From: Variovorax sp. YR216
GTDB taxonomy: Bacteria > Pseudomonadota > Gammaproteobacteria > Burkholderiales > Burkholderiaceae_C
Reading direction: 5' to 3'
DNA length: 64,000 nt
Assembly: GCF_900107745.1 (NCBI RefSeq)
Contig: NZ_FNRO01000009.1
Location: 147,230-211,229 of the forward strand
In this document: one piece after another, positions 25,150 to 33,419 of the stretch
Numbering within the stretch: the first letter of the stretch is position 1
How the letters are laid out: every line of letters starts with the position of its first letter
Made by a program: the position numbers and the translations under genes
Notes under the pieces: generated by a model
Seen by the model: the letters and a program-made list of their open reading frames with translations, nothing else
The model's database searches: none
What the model was told of the DNA's origin: nothing

Positions 25150-26607
25150 TCACGCGTCTCGCAGGGCCGTCGACTCGACGACCTTCGCGAAGCGCAGCAC
25201 GGTCGCATCCTCGTAGCGCGGCGCCACCACCTGCAGGCCGACGGGCAGCCCGCGCACCCGCCCGGCGGGCACGGAGCACGCGGGAACGCCGCAGTAGTTG
25301 AACAGCGGCGTGAAGGCTGCATGCCCGCGCGGGCCGGCCGGCCGGCCGCCGATCACCGGCGGGCCGAGATGGTCCAGCGGCCAGGCGGTCACCGGTGCAG
25401 TGGGGCACAGCAGCAGGTCGTACTCCGCGAAGAAGCTTCCCAGTGCGTGGCCGATGCGCTCGCGCAGGCGCAGCGCGCGGGCGATGTCGGCCGGCGCGCA
25501 GCGCGCACCGGCTTCGATCTGCATCACGAGATTCGGATCGATGCGTTCGCGCTCGGATGCCAGCCGGCTGCCGTACAGCGCGTGCAGGCCCGCCTGCTGG
25601 AGCGCGAGCAGCGGGTACTCGCGCGCCTCGGTGGGCCACGGTGGATCGCCGTTGTCGATGCGCCAGCCGGCCGCGCGCAGTGCATCGACGCGCGACTGGA
25701 GTGCCGCGAGCACGTCCTCGTCGATCGCGAAGTCGCAGCCGAGTCGCGGGCTCCATGCGATGCGCAGGTCGCGCGACGGCACGGCGAGCGGCGTCCCGGC
25801 TTCGAGGCCGCTGGGGATGGGCACGCCCGCCGGATCGCCTGCGTCGTACGCGGCCAGCAGGTCGTAGACCCACGCACAGTCGGTCACGTCGCGCGCCAGC
25901 ACCCCGATGACCGAGAGGCCGTAGTTGGGTTCGGCGAAGCCCCACGGATGGGGGATCATTCCTGCGCTGGGCTTGAGTCCGACCAGTCCGCAATGTGCGG
26001 CGGGCCGCCGCGTGGAGCCGCCCGCATCGGTGGCCAGAGCCAGCAGGCCCAGCCCGCTTGCGAGCGCCGACACCGCACCGCCGGACGAACCGCCGGGCGT
26101 GAGCGCAGGGTCCATCGGATGGCGCGTCGCGCCGTAGACGAGGTTGCTGGTCACGCCCTTGCAGGCGAACTCGGAGCAATTGGTGATGCCGAGCACCACC
26201 GCGCCCAGCGCACGCAGCCGCGCCACCGCCCAGGCATCGCGCGGCGCGATGAAGTCCTCGAGGAGCAGCGAACCCTGCGTGATGCGATAGCCCTCGACCC
26301 AGAGGTTGTCCTTCACCGTGACTGGCACGCCGGCCAGCGGTAGCGCGTCGCCCGCGGCCAGTCGGCGATCGACATCGGCGGCTTCCCGCAGCACGCGTTC
26401 GGGATCGAATTGCACGATGGCGAGCAGGCCCGGATTCAGCGCCTCGACGCGCGCGATGAAGTGGCGTGCCACCTCGGCCGCGCTGGCTGCGCCGTCGATG
26501 ACCTGCGCCGCAAGCGCTCGCGCGGACAGTGTGTGCAACGCGCTCATTGGAGTGCCTTCGCGCAGCAGCGCTTCGGTATTCGCCTTCGGAGCGGCCGGGC
26601 GGCTCAT
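25150..26607 (-). CDS. Amidase (amidase-signature family)
   Basis: This 485-residue amidase-signature enzyme has the Ser-Ser-Lys triad: Lys in VTVKDNLWVEG, the cis-Ser in TPGGSSGGAVSA and the nucleophile Ser in ATDAGGSTRRPAA. These enzymes hydrolyse amides and carbamoyl compounds in the cytosol. The start ATG at 26607 overlaps the stop of the racemase-like gene by 4 bp; a later in-frame Met gives MSALHTLSARALA. It is the last gene of the reverse-strand operon that begins with the ABC ATPase at 33140, and could hydrolyse an open-chain ureide or amide made by the other hydrolases. Confidence 0.93.
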   Translation of the reverse strand: MSRPAAPKANTEALLREGTPMSALHTLSARALAAQVIDGAASAAEVARHFIARVEALNPGLLAIVQFDPERVLREAADVDRRLAAGDALPLAGVPVTVKDNLWVEGYRITQGSLLLEDFIAPRDAWAVARLRALGAVVLGITNCSEFACKGVTSNLVYGATRHPMDPALTPGGSSGGAVSALASGLGLLALATDAGGSTRRPAAHCGLVGLKPSAGMIPHPWGFAEPNYGLSVIGVLARDVTDCAWVYDLLAAYDAGDPAGVPIPSGLEAGTPLAVPSRDLRIAWSPRLGCDFAIDEDVLAALQSRVDALRAAGWRIDNGDPPWPTEAREYPLLALQQAGLHALYGSRLASERERIDPNLVMQIEAGARCAPADIARALRLRERIGHALGSFFAEYDLLLCPTAPVTAWPLDHLGPPVIGGRPAGPRGHAAFTPLFNYCGVPACSVPAGRVRGLPVGLQVVAPRYEDATVLRFAKVVESTALRDA

Positions 26608-27356
26608 GGCGCGCGCCTGCCGTTGAAGAGCGCGGCCAGCGGTGCCGACACGTCGGTCACGTCGCGGCCGACGATCGGCGCGAGGCTGCCAGCCCGCGCG
26701 GCGGGCAGCGACAGTTGGTAACGCGCTTCCGCCAAGGCGACGGCGCAAGCCACGCCATCGAGCAGCGGCACCGATGCGCGCGGCTGCAGCGGCGCGGCCA
26801 TCGAAGCCATCGCGGCGCCGGCCAGCAGCACGGCTTCGGCGCCGTCGCGCTGCACCAGCCGTTCGACGCCTTCGAGCACACGGGCTTGCACCGCGTCGGG
26901 CGCGCTGAAGGTCTGTTCGGGCGTTACATCGAGCGCTTCGACGCCGGCCAGCCGCGCGGCCATGCCGTGCTGCTCGACCAGTTCGCGGTACAGCGGCGCC
27001 ATGCGCGCACCGTAGGTCAGCACGCCGATGCGGCTGGCCAGAGTGGCGCCGACCAGCAGCCCGGCCTCGGTCATGCCGATGACCGGCATGTCGAGCAGCT
27101 CGCGGCAGGGCCACAGCGCGCTGTCCAGCGACACGCCCAGCACGATCGCGTCGACGTCGCCGGCGTGCTGCGCGGCCAGTTCCAGCACCTCCTGCTGCGC
27201 GATCGCGTTCTCGGCGCGCGAGGCGATGATGGCCGGGCCGCGCCGACCGGTGACGGCGAGCAGCTCGGTATCGGGCCGCGCCGCGGCGCGCGCGGCGGCC
27301 AGCACTGCATCGGTCACCGCCTGCGTCCGGTTCGGATTGATCAGCAGCAACTTCAT
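26604..27356 (-). CDS. Asp/Glu/hydantoin racemase-fold protein lacking catalytic Cys (second)
   Basis: This 250-residue protein starts MKLLLINPNRTQAVTDAVL, again the hydantoin-racemase opening. The positions of the two catalytic cysteines are Val75 (IVLGVSLDSAL) and Gly180 (VLLAGAAMASM), so neither acid/base Cys is present. It is diverged from the copy at 23618 yet shares the same loss. It overlaps its neighbours by 4 bp on both sides in a tightly coupled reverse-strand operon. Function is unknown; a non-racemase role in the same catabolic route is possible. Confidence 0.86.
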   Translation of the reverse strand: MKLLLINPNRTQAVTDAVLAAARAAARPDTELLAVTGRRGPAIIASRAENAIAQQEVLELAAQHAGDVDAIVLGVSLDSALWPCRELLDMPVIGMTEAGLLVGATLASRIGVLTYGARMAPLYRELVEQHGMAARLAGVEALDVTPEQTFSAPDAVQARVLEGVERLVQRDGAEAVLLAGAAMASMAAPLQPRASVPLLDGVACAVALAEARYQLSLPAARAGSLAPIVGRDVTDVSAPLAALFNGRRAP

Positions 27357-28285
27357 GCCGCGCCCTTCATCGATGCTGGCGGTGGCACGTGTTCCAGCCA
27401 GTGGCGCGCGATCTGCTCGCGGGTCGCGAACCACACGCCTTCGCGGCCCGCGATGCGGTCCACCAGCGCCTTCAGTCCGCCGATGCGCCCGGCACGGCCG
27501 ATGATGCGGGTGTGCAGGCCGATGGACATCATGCGCGGCGCTGTGCGCGATTCGGCGAGCAGCCATTCGAAGGCATCGCCGCAGTAGCGCGCGAAGTCCT
27601 CGCCGTGAACGAAGGCGTGGCTGTCGAAGAAGCGCATGTCGTTGGTGTCGAAGGCATAGGGCAGCACCAGGTGCGGGCGCCCGCCCACTTGCAGGTAGTA
27701 GGGCAGGTCGTCGTTGTAGGCGTCGCTGTCGTAGAGAAAGCCGCCGTGCTCCACCAGCAGCCTGCGCGTGTTGACGGAAGCCGACGACTTGGTGTGCCAG
27801 CCCACGGGCGGCTTGCCGCAGAGGCGCTCGATGGTGGCGACGCTGCGCGCGATGCGCGCGCGCTCCTCGGCCTCCGGCAGCCCTGCATGCGCCTCCCAGC
27901 GCCAGCCGTGGCAGCAGATCTCGAAGCCGCGATTCCGCGCGTCCTCGGCAATCCACGGCGTGGCCTCCAGCGCGCGGGCGCAGCAGTTGAGCGTGACCGG
28001 CACGCCGGCATCCGCGAGCACCCGCGTGATGCGCCGGTAGCCGACGCGCGCGCCGTACTCGAAGTGGCTCTCCATGCATAGGTCCTGCGCCCCGTGCACT
28101 TCGTGGTTGACTTCGTGGCGCCCTTCGTTGCGCTCGTCGCCCGCGCTCAGCGCGAACTCCGCGCCTTCCTCCACGTTGAGCACGAAGGAGACCGCGAGGC
28201 CGGCGCCGCCGGGCCAGCGAACGTCCGGGACGGTCTCGCCATAGCCGATGAGGTCGCGCGGCAGGTAGTGGGTGGATGTGTTCAT
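27353..28285 (-). CDS. Polysaccharide deacetylase-family protein, PuuE/allantoinase-like
   Basis: This 310-residue NodB-fold protein has VSFVLNVEEGAEF where the metal Asp motif normally sits, followed by FEYGARVGYRRITRVLADAG and NRGFEICCHGWRWE, as in the cofactor-independent PuuE allantoinases rather than sugar deacetylases. PuuE-type enzymes hydrolyse the cyclic amide of allantoin. Neighbouring hydantoinase-like, racemase-like and amidase genes support a ureide or cyclic-amide substrate. The start ATG at 28285 overlaps the upstream amidohydrolase gene by 4 bp. A peptidoglycan or chitin role seems unlikely because no signal peptide is present. Confidence 0.87.
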   Translation of the reverse strand: MNTSTHYLPRDLIGYGETVPDVRWPGGAGLAVSFVLNVEEGAEFALSAGDERNEGRHEVNHEVHGAQDLCMESHFEYGARVGYRRITRVLADAGVPVTLNCCARALEATPWIAEDARNRGFEICCHGWRWEAHAGLPEAEERARIARSVATIERLCGKPPVGWHTKSSASVNTRRLLVEHGGFLYDSDAYNDDLPYYLQVGGRPHLVLPYAFDTNDMRFFDSHAFVHGEDFARYCGDAFEWLLAESRTAPRMMSIGLHTRIIGRAGRIGGLKALVDRIAGREGVWFATREQIARHWLEHVPPPASMKGAA

Positions 28286-29790
28286 GGCAGTCGGGCGTTG
28301 TAGGTGTCGGGTGCGATCGGCGTGGCCAGTCCCTGGCGGTGGATGCGTTCCACCGCATCGAGCACCGGCACCATGTCGGCTTCGGCGCGCGCGAAGCGCG
28401 GCAGCAGGTCGCTGAACTCGTGCTCGATCTCGGCGAGCAGCGCGGCCTCGTCGATGCGCGCGAGGCGGCCGCCCTGGATCGCAATTTCGCCATCGACCAT
28501 CGAGAAGTCCAGCCCCGCGCCGCGCTCGGCATAGACGAGCTGGCGCACCGGGTCGTTCATCGGCGTGAAGGTGATGCTGTCGGTGCGGTAGGCGACGAGA
28601 TCGGCGGTGGCGCCCACGCGCAGGCTTCCGAGCCGGTCGCCGAAGCCCAGCGCCTTTCCGCCCGCGAGCGTGCCCGCGTGCAGCGCTTCCTGCGCGCTGA
28701 GCCAGCGCGAGTGGTCGTCGCCGCGGATCTTCGACACCGCCGCGGCGCTGCCGAGCACATTGAGCATGTTGACCGTCACCGTCGAACAGGAGCCATCGGA
28801 ACCCAGGCTGACATTGACCCCGGCCTCCAGCAGCTCGCGCACCGGCTGCACACCCGAGCCCAGCAGCAGGTTGCTCCACGGGTTGTGCTGCGCGGTCGCA
28901 CCGGTGCGGGCCAGCGCCTCGATCTCGCGCGGATTGAGCCACACCGCGTGGACCAGGCTCGTGGCGGGCTTGAGGAAGCCGATGCGGTCGAGGTACTCCA
29001 CGATCGGGCAGCCGTAGAAGAGCTGGCCGGTCACCACCTGCAGGCGTGTCTCCTGCACATGCGTGATGACGGGCAATGCGAGATCGTCGGCCAGCGTACG
29101 CACCTCGCGCAGGAAGGGTTCGGTGCAGCGCTGCGGCGCCGAGGCCGAGACCAGCACGCCCACGCGGCGGCTCGCGGGATGGCGGCTTCGCGCCAGATCG
29201 CGCACGAGCGCAAGGCATTCTGTAGGCGCGGGCCGGGGCGCATTGCGAAGCTCGGCGGCAAGCTCGGGCGGAACCAGCGATTCGACGAAGGGAAAGTTGT
29301 CGACGATGGGCTTGTCCATCATCGCGAAGCCGACCAGGGCGCGGATGCCCGCGTCGTCGTAGGCCTGCAGGCTGGCCTCGATGCGCTCCCGGTCGATCGC
29401 GCCGCCGAGCGCCATGTCATCGACGACGGTGGTGCAGCCGGTGCGCAGCGACTCGATCGCGCCGATCATCGTGCGCAGGTACGCCTGGCGCGGCGTGAGC
29501 GGCACCGGCATGCGCGTGCGCACCAGGTGCATCCACAGCTCCAGCGGCAGGTTCTCGGTGCGCCCGCGCTGGAAGTGTTCGTGCGAATGCTGGTGCCCGT
29601 TGACCAGCCCCGGCACGAGCAGACGATTGGGCAGCTCGATCACCGCGTCGGCGCCGGCGAGGGTGCCCGCAGGCTCGATCGCCGCGATGCGATCGCCTTC
29701 CACCAGCACGTCCAGCGGACGCGGATCGTAGACATGGCCATCGCCCAGGAGGGCGCGGGCGTGGCGCAGCAGGGTGCGCTTCTTGCTCAT
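28282..29790 (-). CDS. Amidohydrolase (MTA/SAH deaminase/atrazine-hydrolase-like)
   Basis: This 502-residue TIM-barrel amidohydrolase of the cytosine/SAH deaminase and TrzN/AtzA group has an N-terminal HxH in VNGHQHSHEH, the next His in ITHVQETR, a His in LVHAVWL and the metal Asp in SLGSDGSC. Such enzymes deaminate or dechlorinate heteroaromatic rings. It is encoded between the ABC permease genes and the downstream hydrolases, all on the reverse strand, but an opposite-strand deaminase gene separates it from the permeases. The substrate is probably an amino-substituted heterocycle, not identified here. Confidence 0.9.
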   Translation of the reverse strand: MSKKRTLLRHARALLGDGHVYDPRPLDVLVEGDRIAAIEPAGTLAGADAVIELPNRLLVPGLVNGHQHSHEHFQRGRTENLPLELWMHLVRTRMPVPLTPRQAYLRTMIGAIESLRTGCTTVVDDMALGGAIDRERIEASLQAYDDAGIRALVGFAMMDKPIVDNFPFVESLVPPELAAELRNAPRPAPTECLALVRDLARSRHPASRRVGVLVSASAPQRCTEPFLREVRTLADDLALPVITHVQETRLQVVTGQLFYGCPIVEYLDRIGFLKPATSLVHAVWLNPREIEALARTGATAQHNPWSNLLLGSGVQPVRELLEAGVNVSLGSDGSCSTVTVNMLNVLGSAAAVSKIRGDDHSRWLSAQEALHAGTLAGGKALGFGDRLGSLRVGATADLVAYRTDSITFTPMNDPVRQLVYAERGAGLDFSMVDGEIAIQGGRLARIDEAALLAEIEHEFSDLLPRFARAEADMVPVLDAVERIHRQGLATPIAPDTYNARLP

Positions 29791-29822
29791 GGGAAGACTC
29801 CGTGATCGAAGAAAGGAAAGAC

Positions 29823-30299
29823 GTGACGAACCCGACCGAGGACACCCGCTGGATGCGCGCCGCGCTCGACGAGGCCGTGGAAGCCTTCGAGCGCGGAGAC
29901 TGGCCGACCGGCGCGGTGCTGGTCAAGGACGGACAACTGATCGGGCGCGGCCAGAACCGGCAGAACACGCGCAGCGATCCGACCGCGCATGCGGAGACCG
30001 ACGTGCTGCAGACCGCCTTCGCCGTGCATGGCGCCGATGCGGCAAGGGGCGCGACGCTCTACTGCACCATGGAGCCGTGCCCCATGTGCGCGGGCGCGCT
30101 CAAGCTCGCGGGCGTGCGCACGCTGGTGCTGGCGCTGCGCCACGCGACGCTGCGGCGCACCGACCTCGGCCACTACAGCTTCGAAGCCTTCTGCGCGATG
30201 ACCGGCTACGACGTGGAGTTGCGCGAGAACGTGCTGGAAGCCGACTACCTCGCGCTGCGCCTGCGCTGGGGCCGCGACCCGGTCGCGCCGACGCGCTGA
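29823..30299 (+). CDS. CMP/dCMP-type nucleoside deaminase, antisense insert
   Basis: This 158-residue zinc deaminase starts at GTG 29823, five bases after AAGGAAAG (a GTG at 29802 is possible). The zinc-binding HAE is in PTAHAETDV and the CxxC in CTMEPCPMCAGA, the full cytidine/guanine deaminase set, with FERGDWPTGAVLV before it as in guanine-deaminase-like members. It is on the forward strand between reverse-strand genes that otherwise read as one operon, and starts only about 30 bp from the divergent amidohydrolase start. It probably deaminates a purine, pyrimidine or related base. Confidence 0.9.
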   Translation: MTNPTEDTRWMRAALDEAVEAFERGDWPTGAVLVKDGQLIGRGQNRQNTRSDPTAHAETDVLQTAFAVHGADAARGATLYCTMEPCPMCAGALKLAGVRTLVLALRHATLRRTDLGHYSFEAFCAMTGYDVELRENVLEADYLALRLRWGRDPVAPTR

Positions 30300-30316
30300 G
30301 CCGGCCGCGCGCTGCC

Positions 30317-31195
30317 TCATCGCATGTGGCGGGAGATGCCCGCCACCCGTTCCATCACCACCATCAGCACCACGGTCGCCGCCACCAGCACGCCCGAGAC
30401 GGCCGCGGCGCGCACATCGAGGTTCGATTCGATGATGTGCCACATGCGGATCGGCAGCACCTCGCTGCGCGCGTCCGAGAGGAAGAGCGACACCGCCACG
30501 TTGTCGAAGGAATACATGAAGCCGATGAAGGCGCCGGCCGCGATGCCCGGCGCGATCAGCGGCAGCGTGACGGTGCGGAAGGCATGGAAGGCCGAGGCGC
30601 CGAGCGAATGCGCGCTTTCCAGCAGCGCCCCATCCATTTGCGAGAGGCTGGCCGTGGTGGTGCGCAGGATGTAGGGCGCCGTGATCGCGACGTGGCCCAG
30701 CACCAGCGTGGCGAACGAGAGGCCCGTCCCCGCGAGGTTGAACAGCATCAGCAGCGACAGCCCGATGGCCAGCGCCGGCAGCATCAGCGGCGAGAGGAAC
30801 ACCGCCTCGGCCGCGCGCGCCCAGGCTTCGCGCCGCCGAGCCAGCGCCAGCGCAGCCGAGACCGCGAGCACGATGGAGATCGCGGTGGCCGCGGCGGCGA
30901 GCTCGAGCGAGAGCACGAAGGCCTCGATCAGTTCGGGCGAATCGTTCCACAGCGCCTCGTACCAGCGCATCGAGTAGCCCGGCGGCGGGAACTTCAGCGA
31001 GTAGCCGCTGGTGAAGGAGGTGATGACGACGATCACCGTGGGCGCGAGCAGCAGCACCGCGGCGAGCACGCCCAGCAGCCCGAAGACGAGCTGGAACGAC
31101 AGGCGCTCCGCGCGCCCGCCGAGCCGGGCCTGCGCCGCAGGATGCGCGGGCGTCGAAAGCGGCACCGGAGCGCCCGAGACGAACTGATCAGGCAT
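30317..31195 (-). CDS. ABC transporter permease (PotC-like)
   Basis: This 292-residue membrane protein starts at ATG 31195 (MPDQFVSG). About six helices are visible with PotC-like loops (SFTSGYSLKFPPPGYSMRWY and FRTVTLPLIAPGIAAGAFIG). This second permease subunit overlaps PotB-like by 8 bp. Together with the ATPase and the binding protein gene across the divergent promoter it forms a polyamine/opine-type importer. The substrate is likely cationic or an amino compound by family, but not known. Confidence 0.92.
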   Translation of the reverse strand: MPDQFVSGAPVPLSTPAHPAAQARLGGRAERLSFQLVFGLLGVLAAVLLLAPTVIVVITSFTSGYSLKFPPPGYSMRWYEALWNDSPELIEAFVLSLELAAAATAISIVLAVSAALALARRREAWARAAEAVFLSPLMLPALAIGLSLLMLFNLAGTGLSFATLVLGHVAITAPYILRTTTASLSQMDGALLESAHSLGASAFHAFRTVTLPLIAPGIAAGAFIGFMYSFDNVAVSLFLSDARSEVLPIRMWHIIESNLDVRAAAVSGVLVAATVVLMVVMERVAGISRHMR

Positions 31196-32045
31196 GCACG
31201 AACCCCTTGCTGCGCCGGCCCAGCGCATTGATGGCGGCCACCACGCCCAGCACGCATACCAGCAGCAGTATGGCGATGGCGGCCGCGAACGGATAGTTGC
31301 CGGCCTGGATGGCCTGCTGGTACATGTAGAAAGGCATGAACATCTGCTGCCCGCCGCCGACCAGTGTCTGCGTGACGAAGGCGCTCACGCTGGAAGCGAA
31401 GACCAGCAGGCTGCCGGCCAGCAGGCCGGGCATCGACAGCGGCACCGTCACCTGCGTGAAGGTGCGCCAGTGGCCCGCGCCCAGCGCCAGCGAGGCCTGC
31501 CGCAGGTTGGCGTCGAGGTTCGACAGCGCGGTGATGAGCGGCAGCACCATCAGCGGCAGTTCGATCTGCGCCAGCGCGACCACCACCGCGCCGGGCGTGT
31601 AGAGCAGCTTCAGCGGATCGGCGATGAGGCCCAGGTCGATCAGCACGCTGTTGACGATGCCCTGGCGGCCCAGGATGACCACCCAGGCGAAGGTGCGCAC
31701 GACCGAGCTGGTCAGGAGCGGCAGCAGCACCAGCAGCAGGAGCACGCCCTGCCAGCGCGGCGGCGCCAGCGTGTAGAGATAGGCCAGCGGAAACCCGAGC
31801 AGCAGCGCGAGCAGCGTCACGCGCAGGCCCAGCCAGAGCGTGTTGCCGAGGATGCCGAGGTTGAATCCGTCGCCGAGGAACTTGACGTACTGGCGCAGGC
31901 CGAATCCGGTCAGGTCCGGCGTGTCGTGCAGGCTCACGTAGGCGAGCAGCAGCATCGGCGCGAAGACGAACACGACGAAGAACAGGGCCAGCGGCAGCCC
32001 GAGCGCCAGCGGCGGTGAAAGACGGGGAGCGGTGGATGCGGCCAT
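31188..32045 (-). CDS. ABC transporter permease (PotB-like)
   Basis: This 285-residue membrane protein has PotB-type features: YVSLHDTPDLTGFGLRQYVKF after the first helix and FTQVTVPLSMPGLLAGSLLVF as the coupling loop. It lies three bases after the ATPase stop. The subunit pairs with the PotC-like permease encoded downstream. Six hydrophobic segments are apparent. Confidence 0.92.
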   Translation of the reverse strand: MAASTAPRLSPPLALGLPLALFFVVFVFAPMLLLAYVSLHDTPDLTGFGLRQYVKFLGDGFNLGILGNTLWLGLRVTLLALLLGFPLAYLYTLAPPRWQGVLLLLVLLPLLTSSVVRTFAWVVILGRQGIVNSVLIDLGLIADPLKLLYTPGAVVVALAQIELPLMVLPLITALSNLDANLRQASLALGAGHWRTFTQVTVPLSMPGLLAGSLLVFASSVSAFVTQTLVGGGQQMFMPFYMYQQAIQAGNYPFAAAIAILLLVCVLGVVAAINALGRRSKGFVHA

Positions 32046-32048
32046 GGA

Positions 32049-33140
32049 TCAACCCGCGAACACGCTGGCCGGCGAGCCCTGCCGCAGGCGAAGGCCCACC
32101 GCATCGCCGGCGGAGAAGCGTGGCAGCTCGGCGGTGCGCGGCTGCGTCACCTTGGCGGTGCCGCCGCTGGCAAGGCGCAGTTCGTACACCAGCGAAGGCC
32201 CCAGCGGCAACACCATCTCGACGGTGGCGGGCACCGCGTCGGCCGAGGCCGGAGCGAGCGCCAGGTGCTCGGGCCGGGTCGCCAACACCACGGCGCCGGC
32301 GCGCGAGCAGGGCGAGGCCTCGGCGAGCGCGAGCCGGCCGCCGCCGTCGAAGTCCACCGAGAAGCCCGCGCCGTCATGCCGCGCGAGCCGGCCCGGCAGC
32401 AGGTTGGCAGTGCCGATGAAGGTGGCGACGAAGAGGCTCGCGGGCCGGTCGTAGATGGCCTCGGGCGTGTCGAACTGCTCCACGCGGCCGGCGTGCATCA
32501 CCGCGATGCGGTCGGCCATCGACATGGCTTCTTCCTGGTCGTGCGTGACCAGGATGGTCGTGATGCCGAGCTCGCGCTGGATGCGGCGGATCTCGATCTG
32601 CATGTCCAGCCGCAGGTTCTTGTCGAGCGCGGCGAAGGGCTCGTCCAGCAACAGCACGCGCGGGCGCACGGCCAGCGTGCGCGCGAGCGCGACCCGCTGC
32701 TGCTGGCCGCCCGACAGCTCGCGCGGATAGCGCTTGCTGAAGGCCGACATCTGCACCATCGCCAGCATCTCGGCGGCGGTGGCGCGCGCCTCGGGCGAGG
32801 AGACGCCACGCGCGCGCAGCCCGTAGGCCACATTGGCCTCCACCGTCATGTGGGGGAAGAGCGCGTAGCTCTGGAAGACGATGCCCGCGCCCCGCTCGTT
32901 GGTGGGCAGGGCATCGACCGCTTCGCCGCCGATGCGCACCGTGCCGCCGCTCTGGCGCATCAGCCCGGCGACGATGCGCAGCAGCGTGGTCTTGCCGCAG
33001 CCGCTGGGGCCGAGCAGGGCGACCAGCTCGCCGGCGCCGATGTGCAGCGAGACCGACTCGACCGCCACCGCCCCCGCATAGCGGTGGTGGATCTGGTCCA
33101 GCTCGACGGCGACGCCGGAGGCATGAAAGGAAGTGGGCAT
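32049..33140 (-). CDS. ABC transporter ATPase (PotA-like)
   Basis: This 363-residue ATPase starts at ATG 33140. It has Walker A GPSGCGKTTLL, signature LSGGQQQRVALART, Walker B VLLLDEPFAALD and the H-loop LVTHDQEEAMSMAD. A C-terminal TOBE regulatory domain begins around residue 280, as in PotA/FbpC. It leads the reverse-strand operon that runs through both permeases and, past the antisense deaminase, into the amidohydrolase-to-amidase genes. Its promoter lies in the 279-bp divergent region with two TTGGATAC motifs and a weak sigma-54-like sequence. Confidence 0.93.
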   Translation of the reverse strand: MPTSFHASGVAVELDQIHHRYAGAVAVESVSLHIGAGELVALLGPSGCGKTTLLRIVAGLMRQSGGTVRIGGEAVDALPTNERGAGIVFQSYALFPHMTVEANVAYGLRARGVSSPEARATAAEMLAMVQMSAFSKRYPRELSGGQQQRVALARTLAVRPRVLLLDEPFAALDKNLRLDMQIEIRRIQRELGITTILVTHDQEEAMSMADRIAVMHAGRVEQFDTPEAIYDRPASLFVATFIGTANLLPGRLARHDGAGFSVDFDGGGRLALAEASPCSRAGAVVLATRPEHLALAPASADAVPATVEMVLPLGPSLVYELRLASGGTAKVTQPRTAELPRFSAGDAVGLRLRQGSPASVFAG

Positions 33141-33192
33141 TCGCGGATTTCCTGTGGGTGGGGGGCGCGGCGGTGTGCCGTGCGTTCCCTGT

Positions 33193-33208
33193 CTCAAGAT
33201 CCATGCCA
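33193..33208 (-). promoter_or_regulatory. Weak sigma-54-like sequence upstream of potA-like gene
   Basis: On the reverse strand, TGGCATG-N4-TTGAG has the right spacing and a good -24 element, but the -12 element lacks the expected GC doublet. It lies 53 bp upstream of the ATPase start. Offered only as a candidate. Confidence 0.3.
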
Positions 33209-33236
33209 TCGAGGCGTCTCCAAAACACAAGGCAAA

Positions 33237-33246
33237 TTGGATACAA
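33237..33246. promoter_or_regulatory. TTGGATACAA motif, site 1
   Basis: TTGGATACAA stands in the divergent region between the PotA-like ATPase and the binding-protein gene. Its near-palindromic form (TTG-N4-CAA) suits an FCD-GntR dimer. It lies 28 bp upstream of the weak reverse-strand sigma-54-like sequence. Confidence 0.6.
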
Positions 33247-33262
33247 ATTTCTGGATCGAATG

Positions 33263-33278
33263 TGCACAACATGGTGCA
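33263..33278. promoter_or_regulatory. NtrC-like dyad (TGCAC/GGTGCA)
   Basis: TGCACAACATGGTGCA resembles the NtrC enhancer consensus TGCACC-N5-GGTGCA but is one base shorter. It is about 85 bp upstream of the sigma-54 sequence at 33362, a usual enhancer distance. Confidence 0.45.
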
Positions 33279-33326
33279 CGGCAATCCAACTTGGCGCGCG
33301 CCGCCCCCGAAGAAGGCGCGCCCGGT

Positions 33327-33336
33327 TTGGATACGG
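33327..33336. promoter_or_regulatory. TTGGATACGG motif, site 2 (variant)
   Basis: This matches TTGGATACAA at 8 of 10 positions and is 25 bp upstream of the forward sigma-54 element at 33362. Confidence 0.5.
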
Positions 33337-33361
33337 CCGCCTTTCGCTGTGCAGGCTGCAT

Positions 33362-33377
33362 TGGCACGGAGCTTGCG
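33362..33377 (+). promoter_or_regulatory. Sigma-54-type promoter of the binding-protein gene
   Basis: TGGCACG-GAGC-TTGCG matches the -24/-12 consensus TGGCACG-N4-TTGCW except at the last base. It lies 42 bp upstream of the start codon, with AAAGGAAG in between. Confidence 0.65.
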
Positions 33378-33419
33378 CCGGGGCAGCCATCCAACCACTC
33401 CTCCAGCAAAGGAAGATCC

